A stretch of 64,000 nt of DNA from Antribacter gilvus (lineage in GTDB: Bacteria; Actinomycetota; Actinomycetes; Actinomycetales; Cellulomonadaceae), in contig NZ_QXTH01000007.1 in assembly GCF_003946865.1 (NCBI RefSeq), positions 247,055 through 311,054 of the forward strand. Reading direction: 5' to 3'. A program made the translations under genes and the position numbers. Each line of letters opens with the position of its first letter. The first letter of the stretch is position 1. Under the pieces are notes generated by a model that saw only the letters and a list, made by a program, of their open reading frames with translations, was not told where the DNA came from and did not search any database. Of this stretch, positions 38,178 to 46,752 are shown piece after piece.

Positions 38178-38965
38178 CTCGTTCCTTCGGTGGTGGTAGG
38201 CAGGTGCCCGGCCGGGGGCCGGACCGGGATGTTCGTGGTGCAGGCGTGCGCGCCGCCCGCGATTGTTGCCAGCCGCTGCACGTGGGAGCCGAGCAGCCGG
38301 GAGAAGGCCTGGGCCTCCGCCTCGCACAGCTCGGTGAACTCCTCCGCGACGTGCTGCACGGGGCAGTGCCCCTGGCACAGCTGGACGCCGGGTACCACAC
38401 CGGCACGGGTGACGGGCGCCGGCAGGGGCCGGACCGAGGCCGCGTAGCCGTCGGCGGACAGCAGCCCGGCGAGCTGCTCGGCGCGACCGGCAGGGTCCGT
38501 GGCGGTCAGGCGAGGCTCGTAGCGCCGCACCACCGCCTCGTACCGCTCGGCGGCGAAGGCGGCGACCGCGTCGGGCCCTGCGTTGTCACGCAGGAACCGC
38601 AGCACCTGGCCGGCGATCTCCTGGTAGCCGCCGGACAGCTCGGACTGGCCGCCGGACGTGACGACGTAGTGCCGCGCGGGCCGGCCTCGACGGGCAGGGG
38701 TGCCCGCGTGCGACTCGTGGACGGCGATCTTGCCCTCGTCCTCGAGCAGGCCCAGGTGCCGGCGGACGGCCGGTGCGGTCAGCCCCAGCTCGTGCGCCAG
38801 GTCGGCGGCGGTGACGGGGCCGTCGCTCGCGACGAGCTGGAGCACGCGGCGGCGGGTGGTGCCGTCGGTCTCCGTGGGGTGCACGAGCGTGTGGGCCACG
38901 GGGGCCGGGTGGGCAGGCGCCGTGGCAGGCGCGAGCGCCGTCGTGGTCTCGGTCGTGGTCGCCAT
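38174..38965 (-). CDS. sufR: SufR-like Fe-S-sensing transcriptional repressor
   Basis: 263 residues. Residues about 35-95 form a winged helix-turn-helix ([20 protein letters not shown]). The C-terminal half has CQGHCPVQ, a further Cys in FTELCEAEA, and CTTN, fitting the Fe-S-ligating SufR of Actinobacteria. First gene of the suf operon and likely autorepressor; a dyad lies 89 bp upstream of its start. Confidence 0.93.
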   Translation of the reverse strand: MATTTETTTALAPATAPAHPAPVAHTLVHPTETDGTTRRRVLQLVASDGPVTAADLAHELGLTAPAVRRHLGLLEDEGKIAVHESHAGTPARRGRPARHYVVTSGGQSELSGGYQEIAGQVLRFLRDNAGPDAVAAFAAERYEAVVRRYEPRLTATDPAGRAEQLAGLLSADGYAASVRPLPAPVTRAGVVPGVQLCQGHCPVQHVAEEFTELCEAEAQAFSRLLGSHVQRLATIAGGAHACTTNIPVRPPAGHLPTTTEGTR

Positions 38966-39053
38966 CGGTCCTCCCCTCGTGCCTGCCGGCGTGCGCCGGA
39001 TGTCCTGTGCGGGACCCGGGCAGCAGTACGTACCCGGGACTCCGTAGGTTTAA

Positions 39054-39069
39054 GGAACATCCTTGTTCC
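39054..39069 (-). promoter_or_regulatory. Putative SufR operator dyad
   Basis: GGAACA-TCCT-TGTTCC, perfect 6-bp arms with a 4-bp spacer, in the divergent region between sufR and the ABC exporter. On the - strand it precedes TTAAACC and CCTACG, possible -10 elements. It could control sufR and the ABC genes. Confidence 0.5.
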
Positions 39070-39173
39070 CTAATTCCCGATGCGCAAGGAAGGCGAGCCT
39101 CACTCAGGCCAGATCTGCACAAGATCACACCCGTCCGGCCCGGGCCTCCTCAGGGCGGGCACTCCCTCGCGCC

Positions 39174-39179
39174 TACGAT
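39174..39179 (+). promoter_or_regulatory. -10 box of leaderless ABC ATPase gene
   Basis: TACGAT ends 6 nt before the GTG start at 39186. Confidence 0.5.
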
Positions 39180-39185
39180 GGCACG

Positions 39186-40223
39186 GTGCCTGCCTCCCCC
39201 GCGCTCGAGGTGCGCGGCCTCGTCAAGCGCTACGACGGCCGGGCCGTCGTCGACCACCTCGATCTCGTGGCCCGCCCCGGCGCCGTGACCGCGGTGCTCG
39301 GACCCAACGGCGCCGGCAAGACCACCACAGTCGAGTGCTGCGAAGGACTGCGCGCCCCCGACGCCGGGACCGTCCGCGTCCTCGGCCTCGACCCCGTCGC
39401 CGACGCCCGCCGCCTCCGCCCCCGCGTGGGCGTGATGCTGCAGGACGGCGGCCTCCCCACCGGCGTGCGCGCCCTGGAGATGCTGCGGCACGTCGCGTCG
39501 ATGTACGCCCGCCCCCGCGACGTCGCGGAGCTGTCCGCGCGGCTCGGCCTCGACTCGTTCGCCCGCACCACCGTGCGCCGCCTGTCCGGCGGCCAGCGCC
39601 AGCGCCTGGCCCTCGCCGCCGCCGTGGTCGGCCGCCCCGAGGTCGTGTTCCTCGACGAGCCCAGCGCCGGCATGGACCCGCAGAGCCGCCGAGCGGTCTG
39701 GGACCTGGTCCGCGAGCTCCGGGCCGACGGTGTCGCCATCGTCCTCACCACCCACCTCATGGACGAGGCACAGGACCTCGCCGACCTCGTCCACGTGGTG
39801 GACCACGGCCGCGTCATCGCGTCCGGCACGGTCGCGGACCTCCTCGCCGACGGCGGCGACGCCGCGGACGCGCCGGCCACGGTCCTCGTGGAGGCGACGC
39901 CGGGCCTGGAGACGGAGCCGCTGGCCAAGGCCCTGGCGGCTCTCCCGCACGCCGCAGCCCAGCCAGGCGGCGCGGCCAAGCCCGGCAGCCCTGTGCCCGA
40001 CGCCGGTGACGCACCTCCCGCGGACACCTCGCCCTGGTCGGTGGTCGCCGGGGCGGACGGCACGTACACCGTGACCGGCCCCGTGGACCCGCGTGCCGTC
40101 GAGGCCGTCGCCGCGTGGCTCGCCGACCAGGGCGTCCTCGCCCGGTCCGTGACCACCGGGCGGGGCACCGGCCGCACCCTGGAGGACGTGTTCCTCGATC
40201 TCACCGGAAGGCACCTGCGATGA
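39186..40223 (+). CDS. ABC exporter ATP-binding protein (DRA/ABC-2 type)
   Basis: 345 residues. Walker A GPNGAGKTTT, signature LSGGQRQRL, Walker B VVFLDEPSAGMD, H-loop LTTHLMDEA. The C-terminal 110 residues are an Ala/Pro-rich extension of the drug-resistance ATPase type. It pairs with the permease downstream (ATGA overlap). In Mycobacterium a similar ATPase/permease pair lies divergent from the SUF operon, so this is conserved synteny; substrate unknown. Confidence 0.92.
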   Translation: MPASPALEVRGLVKRYDGRAVVDHLDLVARPGAVTAVLGPNGAGKTTTVECCEGLRAPDAGTVRVLGLDPVADARRLRPRVGVMLQDGGLPTGVRALEMLRHVASMYARPRDVAELSARLGLDSFARTTVRRLSGGQRQRLALAAAVVGRPEVVFLDEPSAGMDPQSRRAVWDLVRELRADGVAIVLTTHLMDEAQDLADLVHVVDHGRVIASGTVADLLADGGDAADAPATVLVEATPGLETEPLAKALAALPHAAAQPGGAAKPGSPVPDAGDAPPADTSPWSVVAGADGTYTVTGPVDPRAVEAVAAWLADQGVLARSVTTGRGTGRTLEDVFLDLTGRHLR

Positions 40224-41023
40224 CCACGACGCAGCCCGGGACGGTGCACCCGGCCGAGCCTCCGGCGTCGGGCGAGGACCGCGCCGCCCCCGCCTGGCGG
40301 CGCATCGCCGCCCAGGCCTCGTTCGAGACCCGGGCGATCCTGCGCAACGGCGAGCAGCTGCTCGTCACGATCGTGCTGCCGGTGCTGGTGCTGGTCGGGC
40401 TCGTCCGCACGTCGTTCCTCGACCTCGACACCCAGGGCTGGTCGCGCGTCGACTTCGTGACCCCGGGCGTCCTGGCGCTCGCCGTGATGTCCACGGCGTT
40501 CACGTCCCAGGCCATCGCCACCGCGTTCGACCGGCGCAACGGCGTGCTGCGCCTCCTCGCCACCACGCCGCTGGGCCGTGGCGGTCTGCTCGCGGGCAAG
40601 GTGCTGGGCGTCCTCGCCGTCGAGGTGGTGCAGGTCGTGGTCATCGCCGGCGTGGCGCTCGCCCTCGGGTGGCGTCCGGCGCTCGCCGGCCTGCCCGCCG
40701 TCGTGGGCGTGACGCTGCTGGGCACCGCCGCGTTCACCGCCCTCGCCCTCCTGCTGGCGGGGACGCTGCGCGCCGAGGGCGTCCTCGCGGTGGCGAACCT
40801 GCTGCTCGTGCTGCTGCTCGTGGGTGGCGGCGTGCTGCTCCCCGCCGGGGAGCTGGCGGCGCCGCTCGCGCACCTCGCGGTGCTGCTGCCGTCGGGCGCG
40901 CTCGGCGAGGCCATGCGCGGGGCCCTGCTCGAGGGGACGGTGCCGGCGTTCTCCGTCGTCGTGCTGCTCGGCTGGACGGCCGCGCTCGGCTGGGGCGCCA
41001 GCAAGCTCTTCCGCTGGCACTGA
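40220..41023 (+). CDS. ABC-2 type exporter permease
   Basis: 267 residues, about six membrane helices; after a cytoplasmic N-terminus the ABC-2 pattern FETRAILRNGEQLLVTIVLP opens the first helix. AFDRRNGVLRLLATTPLGRG is a characteristic coupling region of ABC-2 permeases. It forms an exporter with the upstream ATPase. No membrane anchor partner or binding protein nearby. Confidence 0.92.
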   Translation: MTTTQPGTVHPAEPPASGEDRAAPAWRRIAAQASFETRAILRNGEQLLVTIVLPVLVLVGLVRTSFLDLDTQGWSRVDFVTPGVLALAVMSTAFTSQAIATAFDRRNGVLRLLATTPLGRGGLLAGKVLGVLAVEVVQVVVIAGVALALGWRPALAGLPAVVGVTLLGTAAFTALALLLAGTLRAEGVLAVANLLLVLLLVGGGVLLPAGELAAPLAHLAVLLPSGALGEAMRGALLEGTVPAFSVVVLLGWTAALGWGASKLFRWH

Positions 41024-41156
41024 CGTCGCCCACCGGGCGTACGGGGATCCCACACAATTGTCAGGGCTCCTCGCCAATTCGGCCTGTCCGTTCCTAGACT
41101 CCGCGGACACCAGCCCGTGCGACGACGCCGGGCGCTGACTTCCGGAGGCTCCGCCC

Positions 41157-42677
41157 GTGCACCGCAGCACACCCCCCGACCGTGTTCCCCGCCGCCGTGG
41201 CCTCGCCCGGACCGCTGCCGCGGTGGTCGCCGCGATGGCGTTGTCGACCGTCGCCGCGGCAGCCGCCGCCTCACCCGGCGCAGCAGCCCCGTCCGACGAC
41301 GACCCGCTCACCCGGTCAGCCGGCGTCCCGGCCTTCCGCCCCGCCGGCGAGGACGGTGTCGCCGACCGCTGGATCGTCGTCCTCGAGGACACCACCGACG
41401 TCGTCGGCCAGTCCCGCGGCCTGGGCAACCGCTACGGCGCCACGCCGGGCCGCACGTTCCAGCACGCGCTGCGCGGCTTCGAGGCGAGGATGACGCCGGC
41501 GCAGGCCCGCAAGCTCGCCGCCGACCCCGCCGTCGCGTACGTCGAGCAGGACACCGTGGTCCACGCCGACGTCGTCGTCCCCACCGCGGTGCAGGACCCC
41601 GCGGGAACCTGGGGCCTGGACCGGGTCGACCAGGCCGCGCTCCCCCTCGACGGCCGCTACGCCTACCCCGTCAACGGGTCCGGCGTCACCGCCTACGTCA
41701 TCGACAGCGGGGTGCGCACCACGCACGCCCAGTTCGGCGGTCGCGCCGTCTCGGGCACGGACCTCGTGGACGACGACGCCGTCGCCGACGACTGCTCCGG
41801 GCACGGGACCCACGTCGCCGGGACGATCGGCGGCTCCACCTACGGCGTGGCGAAGGGAGTGCGGATCGTCGCCATCCGCGTCCTGGACTGCGCCGGCTCG
41901 GGCTACACCTCCGACACCGTCGCGGGCATCGACTGGATGACCGCGCACCACGCCGCCGGGACGCCCGCCGTCGCGAACCTGAGCATCGGCGGGAGCAGCA
42001 TCTCCCAGGCGAAGGAGGACGCCGTGACCCGCGCGATCGCCGACGGCATCTCGTTCGCCGCCTCCGCAGGCAACGACTCGGGGCTCGACGCCTGCACGAA
42101 GTCCCCCGGTCGTCTGTCCGCCGTCCTCACCACCGGCTCCACGACCAGCACGGACGCCCGGTCGTCGTTCTCCAACATCGGCACGTGCGTCAAGCTGTTC
42201 GCGCCCGGCAGCTCGATCCTGTCCGCCGGGATCGCGAGCGACACCGCGACCGCCACGAAGAGCGGCACGTCCATGGCGACCCCGCACGTCGTCGGTGCCG
42301 CCGCGCTCGTCCTCGCCGCGCACCCCGCCTGGACGCCCGCGCAGGTGAAGGCGGAGCTCGTGGCGAGCGCCACGCGCGACGTCGTCACCAACGCCGGCAC
42401 CGGCTCGCCGAACCTCCTGCTGCGGGTCGGCGGCACGGCCGCACCGAGCCCCACGCCGACGACGTCCCCCACGCCCCGGCCCACGCCCACCCCGACCCCG
42501 ACCCCGACCCAGCCCGGCACCTGCGCCTACCCGGCGTGGTCCGCGGCGGCCGTCTACGTGCTCGACGACCGCGTCACCCACGCCGGCAAGGCCTACCGCG
42601 CCAAGTGGTGGACCACCGGCGAGACGCCCGGCACCACAGGCCAGTGGGGCGTCTGGCAGGACCTGGGCGCCTGCTGA
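41157..42677 (+). CDS. Secreted subtilisin-like serine protease (S8) with C-terminal CBM5/12-like module
   Basis: 506 residues. Signal peptide 1-45; propeptide (inhibitor I9-like, about 60-135); catalytic domain about 150-430 with D183 (VIDSG), H216 (SGHGTHVAG) and S372 (SGTSMATPH), and oxyanion Asn in AGNDSG. A Thr/Pro linker (about 435-455) joins a C-terminal chitin-binding type 5/12 module with YPAWSAAAVY and TGQWGVWQ. GTG start follows GGAGG at 41144-41148. It may attack protein within chitin- or cell-wall-rich substrates. It interrupts an otherwise conserved ABC-ctaA gene order. Confidence 0.93.
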   Translation: MHRSTPPDRVPRRRGLARTAAAVVAAMALSTVAAAAAASPGAAAPSDDDPLTRSAGVPAFRPAGEDGVADRWIVVLEDTTDVVGQSRGLGNRYGATPGRTFQHALRGFEARMTPAQARKLAADPAVAYVEQDTVVHADVVVPTAVQDPAGTWGLDRVDQAALPLDGRYAYPVNGSGVTAYVIDSGVRTTHAQFGGRAVSGTDLVDDDAVADDCSGHGTHVAGTIGGSTYGVAKGVRIVAIRVLDCAGSGYTSDTVAGIDWMTAHHAAGTPAVANLSIGGSSISQAKEDAVTRAIADGISFAASAGNDSGLDACTKSPGRLSAVLTTGSTTSTDARSSFSNIGTCVKLFAPGSSILSAGIASDTATATKSGTSMATPHVVGAAALVLAAHPAWTPAQVKAELVASATRDVVTNAGTGSPNLLLRVGGTAAPSPTPTTSPTPRPTPTPTPTPTQPGTCAYPAWSAAAVYVLDDRVTHAGKAYRAKWWTTGETPGTTGQWGVWQDLGAC

Positions 42678-42697
42678 CCGCCGACGCCGGCCGCTCG

Positions 42698-42736
42698 CCC
42701 GGGCGAGAATCACACCTGGTGAGGTGCTCGCCCGGG
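42698..42736 (+). terminator. Terminator-like hairpin after the protease gene
   Basis: 10-bp outer arms (42698-42707 with 42727-42736) and a 5-bp inner stem (42713-42717 with 42722-42726) around loop GGTG, with a left-side bulge AATCA. Confidence 0.6.
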
Positions 42737-42758
42737 ACGAGCGACCGGCGTCGGGCAC

Positions 42759-42764
42759 TACCGT
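42759..42764 (+). promoter_or_regulatory. -10 box of ctaA
   Basis: TACCGT lies 7 nt before the GTG start at 42772, suggesting a leaderless transcript just downstream of the protease terminator. Confidence 0.45.
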
Positions 42765-42771
42765 GGAGGGC

Positions 42772-43707
42772 GTGACTGCGAGCGCCCTTGCCGAACCTGC
42801 CACCGACCGCCTCGCGCGCCTCCGCCGCTGGACCCCGGCGGTCCTGGTCGCGAACCTGGTGGCGCAGATCGGCATCATCGTGACCGGCGGCGCCGTGCGG
42901 CTGACGGAGTCGGGCCTGGGCTGCTCCACGTGGCCGTACTGCGAGCCCGGCCAGTTCACGGCCGTGATCCACCCCGAGACGAGCTACCACCAGTACATCG
43001 AGTTCGGGAACCGGACGCTGACCGGGGTGGTCTCGTTCTTCGCGCTGGCGGTCGCGGTGCTGGTGTGGACCGCTCCGGGCCGCTCGGCGGCGTTCCGCCG
43101 CCTCGGCTTCGTCCCGCTCGCCCTCGTCGCGGTGCAGGCGCTGCTCGGTGGGATCCTCGTACACCTGGAGCTGCACCCGGGCCTGGTGTCGCTGCACTTC
43201 GTCCTGTCCGGCCTGCTCGTGGCGATCTCGCTCTACCTGGTGCACCGCTGGCCCGAGGGCGACGGTGCCCCGGTCCCGCTGGTCGGACCGCGGGTGCGGG
43301 CGCTCGCGTGGGTCCTCGGAGCCCTCACGGTGGTTGTCGTGGTGCTCGGCGTGATCACCACGGGCGCGGGCCCCCACTCGGGTGACGCGACGGTGGGCTA
43401 CCGCCTCGCGGTGGACCCCGCGCTGATGTCGAAGTGGCACGCCGCGTCGGTGTGGGCGTTCCTGGTCGCCCTGGTCACGCTCCTGGTCTCGGTGCGCCCG
43501 GCTGCTGCCACCGGCCCGGGCCTCGACCTCGCGCCGGTGCGCCGTGCCGCCTGGGTGCTGCTGGGGATCACCCTGCTCCAGGGGGCGATCGGCTACGTGC
43601 AGTACTTCACCGGCCTGCCGATCCTGCTCGTGGGCCTGCACATGCTCGGCGCGGCGCTGCTCATCGCGGGCACCACGCGGGTGGTGCTGACGACGCGCAC
43701 GCGCTGA
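42772..43707 (+). CDS. ctaA: Heme A synthase (COX15/CtaA)
   Basis: 311 residues, eight membrane helices. Conserved: RLTESGLGCSTWPYC (external loop with Cys pair), the catalytic Glu in IEFGNRTLTG, and heme-ligand histidines in LHFVLSG, KWHAASV and VGLHMLG. It converts heme O to heme A for cytochrome c oxidase. Location near the SUF operon is typical of Actinobacteria. A final hydrophilic tail is short. Confidence 0.93.
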   Translation: MTASALAEPATDRLARLRRWTPAVLVANLVAQIGIIVTGGAVRLTESGLGCSTWPYCEPGQFTAVIHPETSYHQYIEFGNRTLTGVVSFFALAVAVLVWTAPGRSAAFRRLGFVPLALVAVQALLGGILVHLELHPGLVSLHFVLSGLLVAISLYLVHRWPEGDGAPVPLVGPRVRALAWVLGALTVVVVVLGVITTGAGPHSGDATVGYRLAVDPALMSKWHAASVWAFLVALVTLLVSVRPAAATGPGLDLAPVRRAAWVLLGITLLQGAIGYVQYFTGLPILLVGLHMLGAALLIAGTTRVVLTTRTR

Positions 43708-43826
43708 GCCGGGCGGTGCGCGGCGCAGCGTGACGGCGAAGCGCCCGGACCGCCCGTCGCGGTCTAGGGTGTCCGACGGCGGTCCGCCCGCGACCGCACC
43801 CCACGAGCCCTCGAGAGGCCCCCGCC

Positions 43827-44729
43827 GTGCTCTCCACCGCGATCCCCAGCCCTCCGTTGGACTGGAACGCCATCCACCTCGGCCCGCTGACCATCCACGT
43901 CTACGCCCTGTGGCTTCTCGCCGGCATCGCCGCGGCCGCCTTCATCACGGACCGGCGTCTCACCCGCCGGGGCGCACCCGAGGGCGCCGTGCTGGACGTC
44001 GTCATGTGGGCAGTACCCCTCGGCATCGTGGGGGCACGGATCTACCACGTGCTCACCCACACCAGCGACTACTTCTACCCCGGGGCCGACCCCCTCGACG
44101 TGGTGCGGATCTGGGACGGCGGCAACGCCCTCTACGGGTCGCTGCTCGGCGGCGCGGTCGGCGCCTGGATCGGCTGCCGGCGGGCGGGGATCGGGTTCTG
44201 GGCCTTCGCCGACGCGCTCGCCCCCGGCATGCTGGTGGCGCAGGCGATCGGCCGGATGGGGAACTACTGGAACCACGAGCTCTTCGGCGGCCCGACGACG
44301 CTCCCCTGGGGCCTGCAGATCGACCCGGCTGCGGGCATGTTCCCCGCAGGCACCCCCGAGGGGACGCTGTTCCACCCGCTGTTCCTGTACGAGATGCTCT
44401 GGAACCTGGTGGGCGCCGCGCTGCTCGTCGCCCTGGACCGCCGGTTCACGCTGCGGCACGGCAGACTGTTCGGCCTCTATCTCGTCTGGTACGGCCTGGG
44501 CCGCGCGTGGCTCGAGCTGCTCCGCATCGACCCGACGAGCGACCAGTACCTCGGCCTGCCCGCCAACGTGGTGGTGTCCGGCGTGGTGGTCCTGCTCGGG
44601 CTCGGGCTGTTCCTCGTCCAGCGCCGCCGGGCGGAAGAGCCGGAGACGGAGCCGGGGACGGAAGAGCCGGCGACAGAGGAGCCCGTGGCTGAGAAGCCCA
44701 CGACGGCGGACGAGCCGACGGCCGGCTAG
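43827..44729 (+). CDS. lgt: Prolipoprotein diacylglyceryl transferase
   Basis: 300 residues, about seven membrane helices. Family signature GRMGNYWNHELFGGPT (about residue 146), YGSLLGG, HPLFLYE and LFGLYLVWYGLGRAWLE. It attaches diacylglyceryl from phosphatidylglycerol to the lipobox Cys. The C-terminal 35 residues are Glu/Pro/Thr-rich, a common actinobacterial extension. GTG start; TAGGGT at 43766 is a likely -10 with a 50-nt leader. Confidence 0.96.
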   Translation: MLSTAIPSPPLDWNAIHLGPLTIHVYALWLLAGIAAAAFITDRRLTRRGAPEGAVLDVVMWAVPLGIVGARIYHVLTHTSDYFYPGADPLDVVRIWDGGNALYGSLLGGAVGAWIGCRRAGIGFWAFADALAPGMLVAQAIGRMGNYWNHELFGGPTTLPWGLQIDPAAGMFPAGTPEGTLFHPLFLYEMLWNLVGAALLVALDRRFTLRHGRLFGLYLVWYGLGRAWLELLRIDPTSDQYLGLPANVVVSGVVVLLGLGLFLVQRRRAEEPETEPGTEEPATEEPVAEKPTTADEPTAG

Positions 44730-44755
44730 CTGGGCACGGGGTCGAGGCCGCGCTA

Positions 44756-44815
44756 GAGACGGCGCCTGGCCTGCGCCGACGCTGCATAGCGTCGGCGCAG
44801 ACCAGGCGCCGTCTC
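44756..44815. terminator. Very long bidirectional terminator hairpin
   Basis: Arms of 28 bp (44756-44783 with 44788-44815), broken by a single C-A mismatch, around the loop GCAT. It separates convergent lgt (+) and the gene at 44822 (-). Confidence 0.88.
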
Positions 44816-44821
44816 CCGTGA

Positions 44822-46537
44822 CTACAGCTGCTCCACCCGCTGGGCCAGGTCCGCCAGGACTTCCCGCAGGTCGCCGAGTGCCGCGTCGAGGCCCTCGTTC
44901 GCGCCGGACTCCAGGATCTCGTCCAGCTCCTTCTCGTTCAGCTCCCCCGGGTCGTCCCCGACCTTCTCGCTGAGCCGCACGAGCGCCGCGCCCAGCGCGA
45001 CGGTGAGCAGGTGGTCGGCGTCTGCCCAGCGGATCGTCTCGGCGGGCTCCTCCGCGAACTGGGCTCCCTTGAGCCGCTGCGACTCCGGGCGGAACTCCCA
45101 CGGGTCGATCTCGGGGAAGATCCGGATGAGCCGCACCCGTACCAGGTCGATGACGAGCCGGCGCGTCTGGCACCGGCTCACGTACTGGCCCATCGCGTCC
45201 TGCGCGTGCTTCCCGATGAGCCACAGCACCTGCGGCCCGAGCTTCTCGATGCCGACGTGCCGGGTCGTGAGCACGGCCTCCAGCACCCGGTCGGAGAGCA
45301 GGGTGTTGAGGAGGAGCTTCGAGCGCATGCACCGGAGGTTCGCCGGCCGGGACAGCCACGTCGCCAGGTTCCGGTAGTACGCCTTGATGTCGGCCAGGTG
45401 CTCCTGCCCGGCAGCCGACGCGAGGAACCCGCGGCTCTTCACGGGGTCGAGGTGGGTCGGGATCCCCGTCAGGTTGACGTTCACGAAGTGGTGCCACGTC
45501 GCGTCGGTCACGACCCGGCCGATGCCGGCCCGGTGCCCGTCGTAGGCGCTGATGCCGCCGAACGTGTGCGGCACGGTCGGGTCCTTGTCGCCTGACGTCG
45601 TCCCGGCGAGCACCCGGTTGCTCGAGATCACCTCGGGCAGCGGGCGGGATCCGCCGTCGACGGCGGGCGGGAACTCGGGCCCGGACGCCAGGTTCAGGTC
45701 GGGGTTCGCGGGGACCTTGCACTCGCCCTCGTGCGGGTGGTCCGGCATGACGGTGATGACGCCGCGCGGCCCGCACAGCAGGGGGTGCGGGAAGCGGTAC
45801 CGGAACAGGCCGCTGCTCACCGAGTACATGCGTGGCTCGATGGTCTGCGGAAGGTCGTCCGACTGGTCGTCGAACTGCGAGCCGGGGCTCGCGCCGTTCC
45901 GGTTCGTGTCGTTGCGGCGCGCCCCCCTCATCGACACCTCGTCGGTCGCCCTGTCACCCGACGTCGAGCTCCACAGCCGCATGTCGCGCGCCCTCGGCAG
46001 GGCCGCCCCCATGTACTTGCCCAGCGCGCCGTGGTCGCCCGTGGCGAACAGCCCGCCGCCGCCGTTCTCGAACTCCTCGATCACCGCCAGCTCGGTGTCC
46101 GCGAGCCGGTCCGTGGGATAGGACGAACCGTTCGGGGCCGTCCCGCGACTGAAGAGGCGCTCGGCGATGCCGAACAGGAACACGACGTCGTACATGTCCG
46201 GAGCGAACTGGTCCGCCTTGTCGAACGCGAACGGGCTGATCCGCCGGGCGATCCGGGTCTCGGAGTCGTACATCTGAGCCCCGGCCGCGGACTGCAGGTG
46301 CGCGAGGGTCACCTCGAACCGCACGGTCAGGCTGTCCAGCAGCACCGACACGAACGTGGACAACCCGGAGCCGTTCCCCGGGTCGAAGTCCAGCCCGTCA
46401 GCGACCACCAGCACGCGCACGACGCACGGCCGCCGCCAGGGGACGTAGTCGAACCGGTCCACCCGCCGCAGCCCCTCGTCCCGCAGACGCAGCAGCTCAC
46501 GGTTCTCGGGTGTGAGCACCCTCAGGACATCGTCCAT
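44822..46537 (-). CDS. Uncharacterised 571-residue protein with glutamine-amidotransferase/ThuA-like N-terminal domain
   Basis: No named family. The N-terminal half (about 40-200) has alternating strands and helices: VVRVLVVADGLDF, a YDVVFLFG strand, and GGGGLFATGDHGALGKYM, reminiscent of class I amidotransferase/ThuA-like folds, but no catalytic Cys or Cys-His pair is at the expected site. A middle segment (about 245-365) ends in DATWHHFVNVNL. The C-terminal third (about 380-571) is helical and acidic at the end. No signal peptide. Flanked by strong hairpins on both sides, so it is a single-gene transcription unit. Confidence 0.7.
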   Translation of the reverse strand: MDDVLRVLTPENRELLRLRDEGLRRVDRFDYVPWRRPCVVRVLVVADGLDFDPGNGSGLSTFVSVLLDSLTVRFEVTLAHLQSAAGAQMYDSETRIARRISPFAFDKADQFAPDMYDVVFLFGIAERLFSRGTAPNGSSYPTDRLADTELAVIEEFENGGGGLFATGDHGALGKYMGAALPRARDMRLWSSTSGDRATDEVSMRGARRNDTNRNGASPGSQFDDQSDDLPQTIEPRMYSVSSGLFRYRFPHPLLCGPRGVITVMPDHPHEGECKVPANPDLNLASGPEFPPAVDGGSRPLPEVISSNRVLAGTTSGDKDPTVPHTFGGISAYDGHRAGIGRVVTDATWHHFVNVNLTGIPTHLDPVKSRGFLASAAGQEHLADIKAYYRNLATWLSRPANLRCMRSKLLLNTLLSDRVLEAVLTTRHVGIEKLGPQVLWLIGKHAQDAMGQYVSRCQTRRLVIDLVRVRLIRIFPEIDPWEFRPESQRLKGAQFAEEPAETIRWADADHLLTVALGAALVRLSEKVGDDPGELNEKELDEILESGANEGLDAALGDLREVLADLAQRVEQL

Positions 46538-46697
46538 CGGTCATCCCCCTGTACGAGTCGCGCGGGGTGCGACGTTGCGCCCCGTCGCACAGGAGGGACT
46601 GCCGCGGCTGCGCCGCGATACCTGTTCGCCGGGTGAACAGCGTTCAGCATCCATCCCATCACCGCGTCCGCGCACCGCACCACCACGGAGCATGGCG

Positions 46698-46729
46698 ACG
46701 GCGTGAGCTCCGCGAGGAGCTCACGCCGT
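46698..46729 (-). terminator. Terminator hairpin after the zinc-ribbon gene
   Basis: Perfect 14-bp arms (46698-46711 with 46716-46729) and loop GCGA, 24 bp after the stop of the gene at 46753. Confidence 0.75.
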
Positions 46730-46752
46730 GGCCGTACCCGGGTAGGGACCGG

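Noticed and set aside
42691..42704. A second short palindrome, CTCGCCCGGGCGAG, after the protease gene
   Set aside because: It forms part of the larger stem at 42698-42736 and is treated as one terminator.
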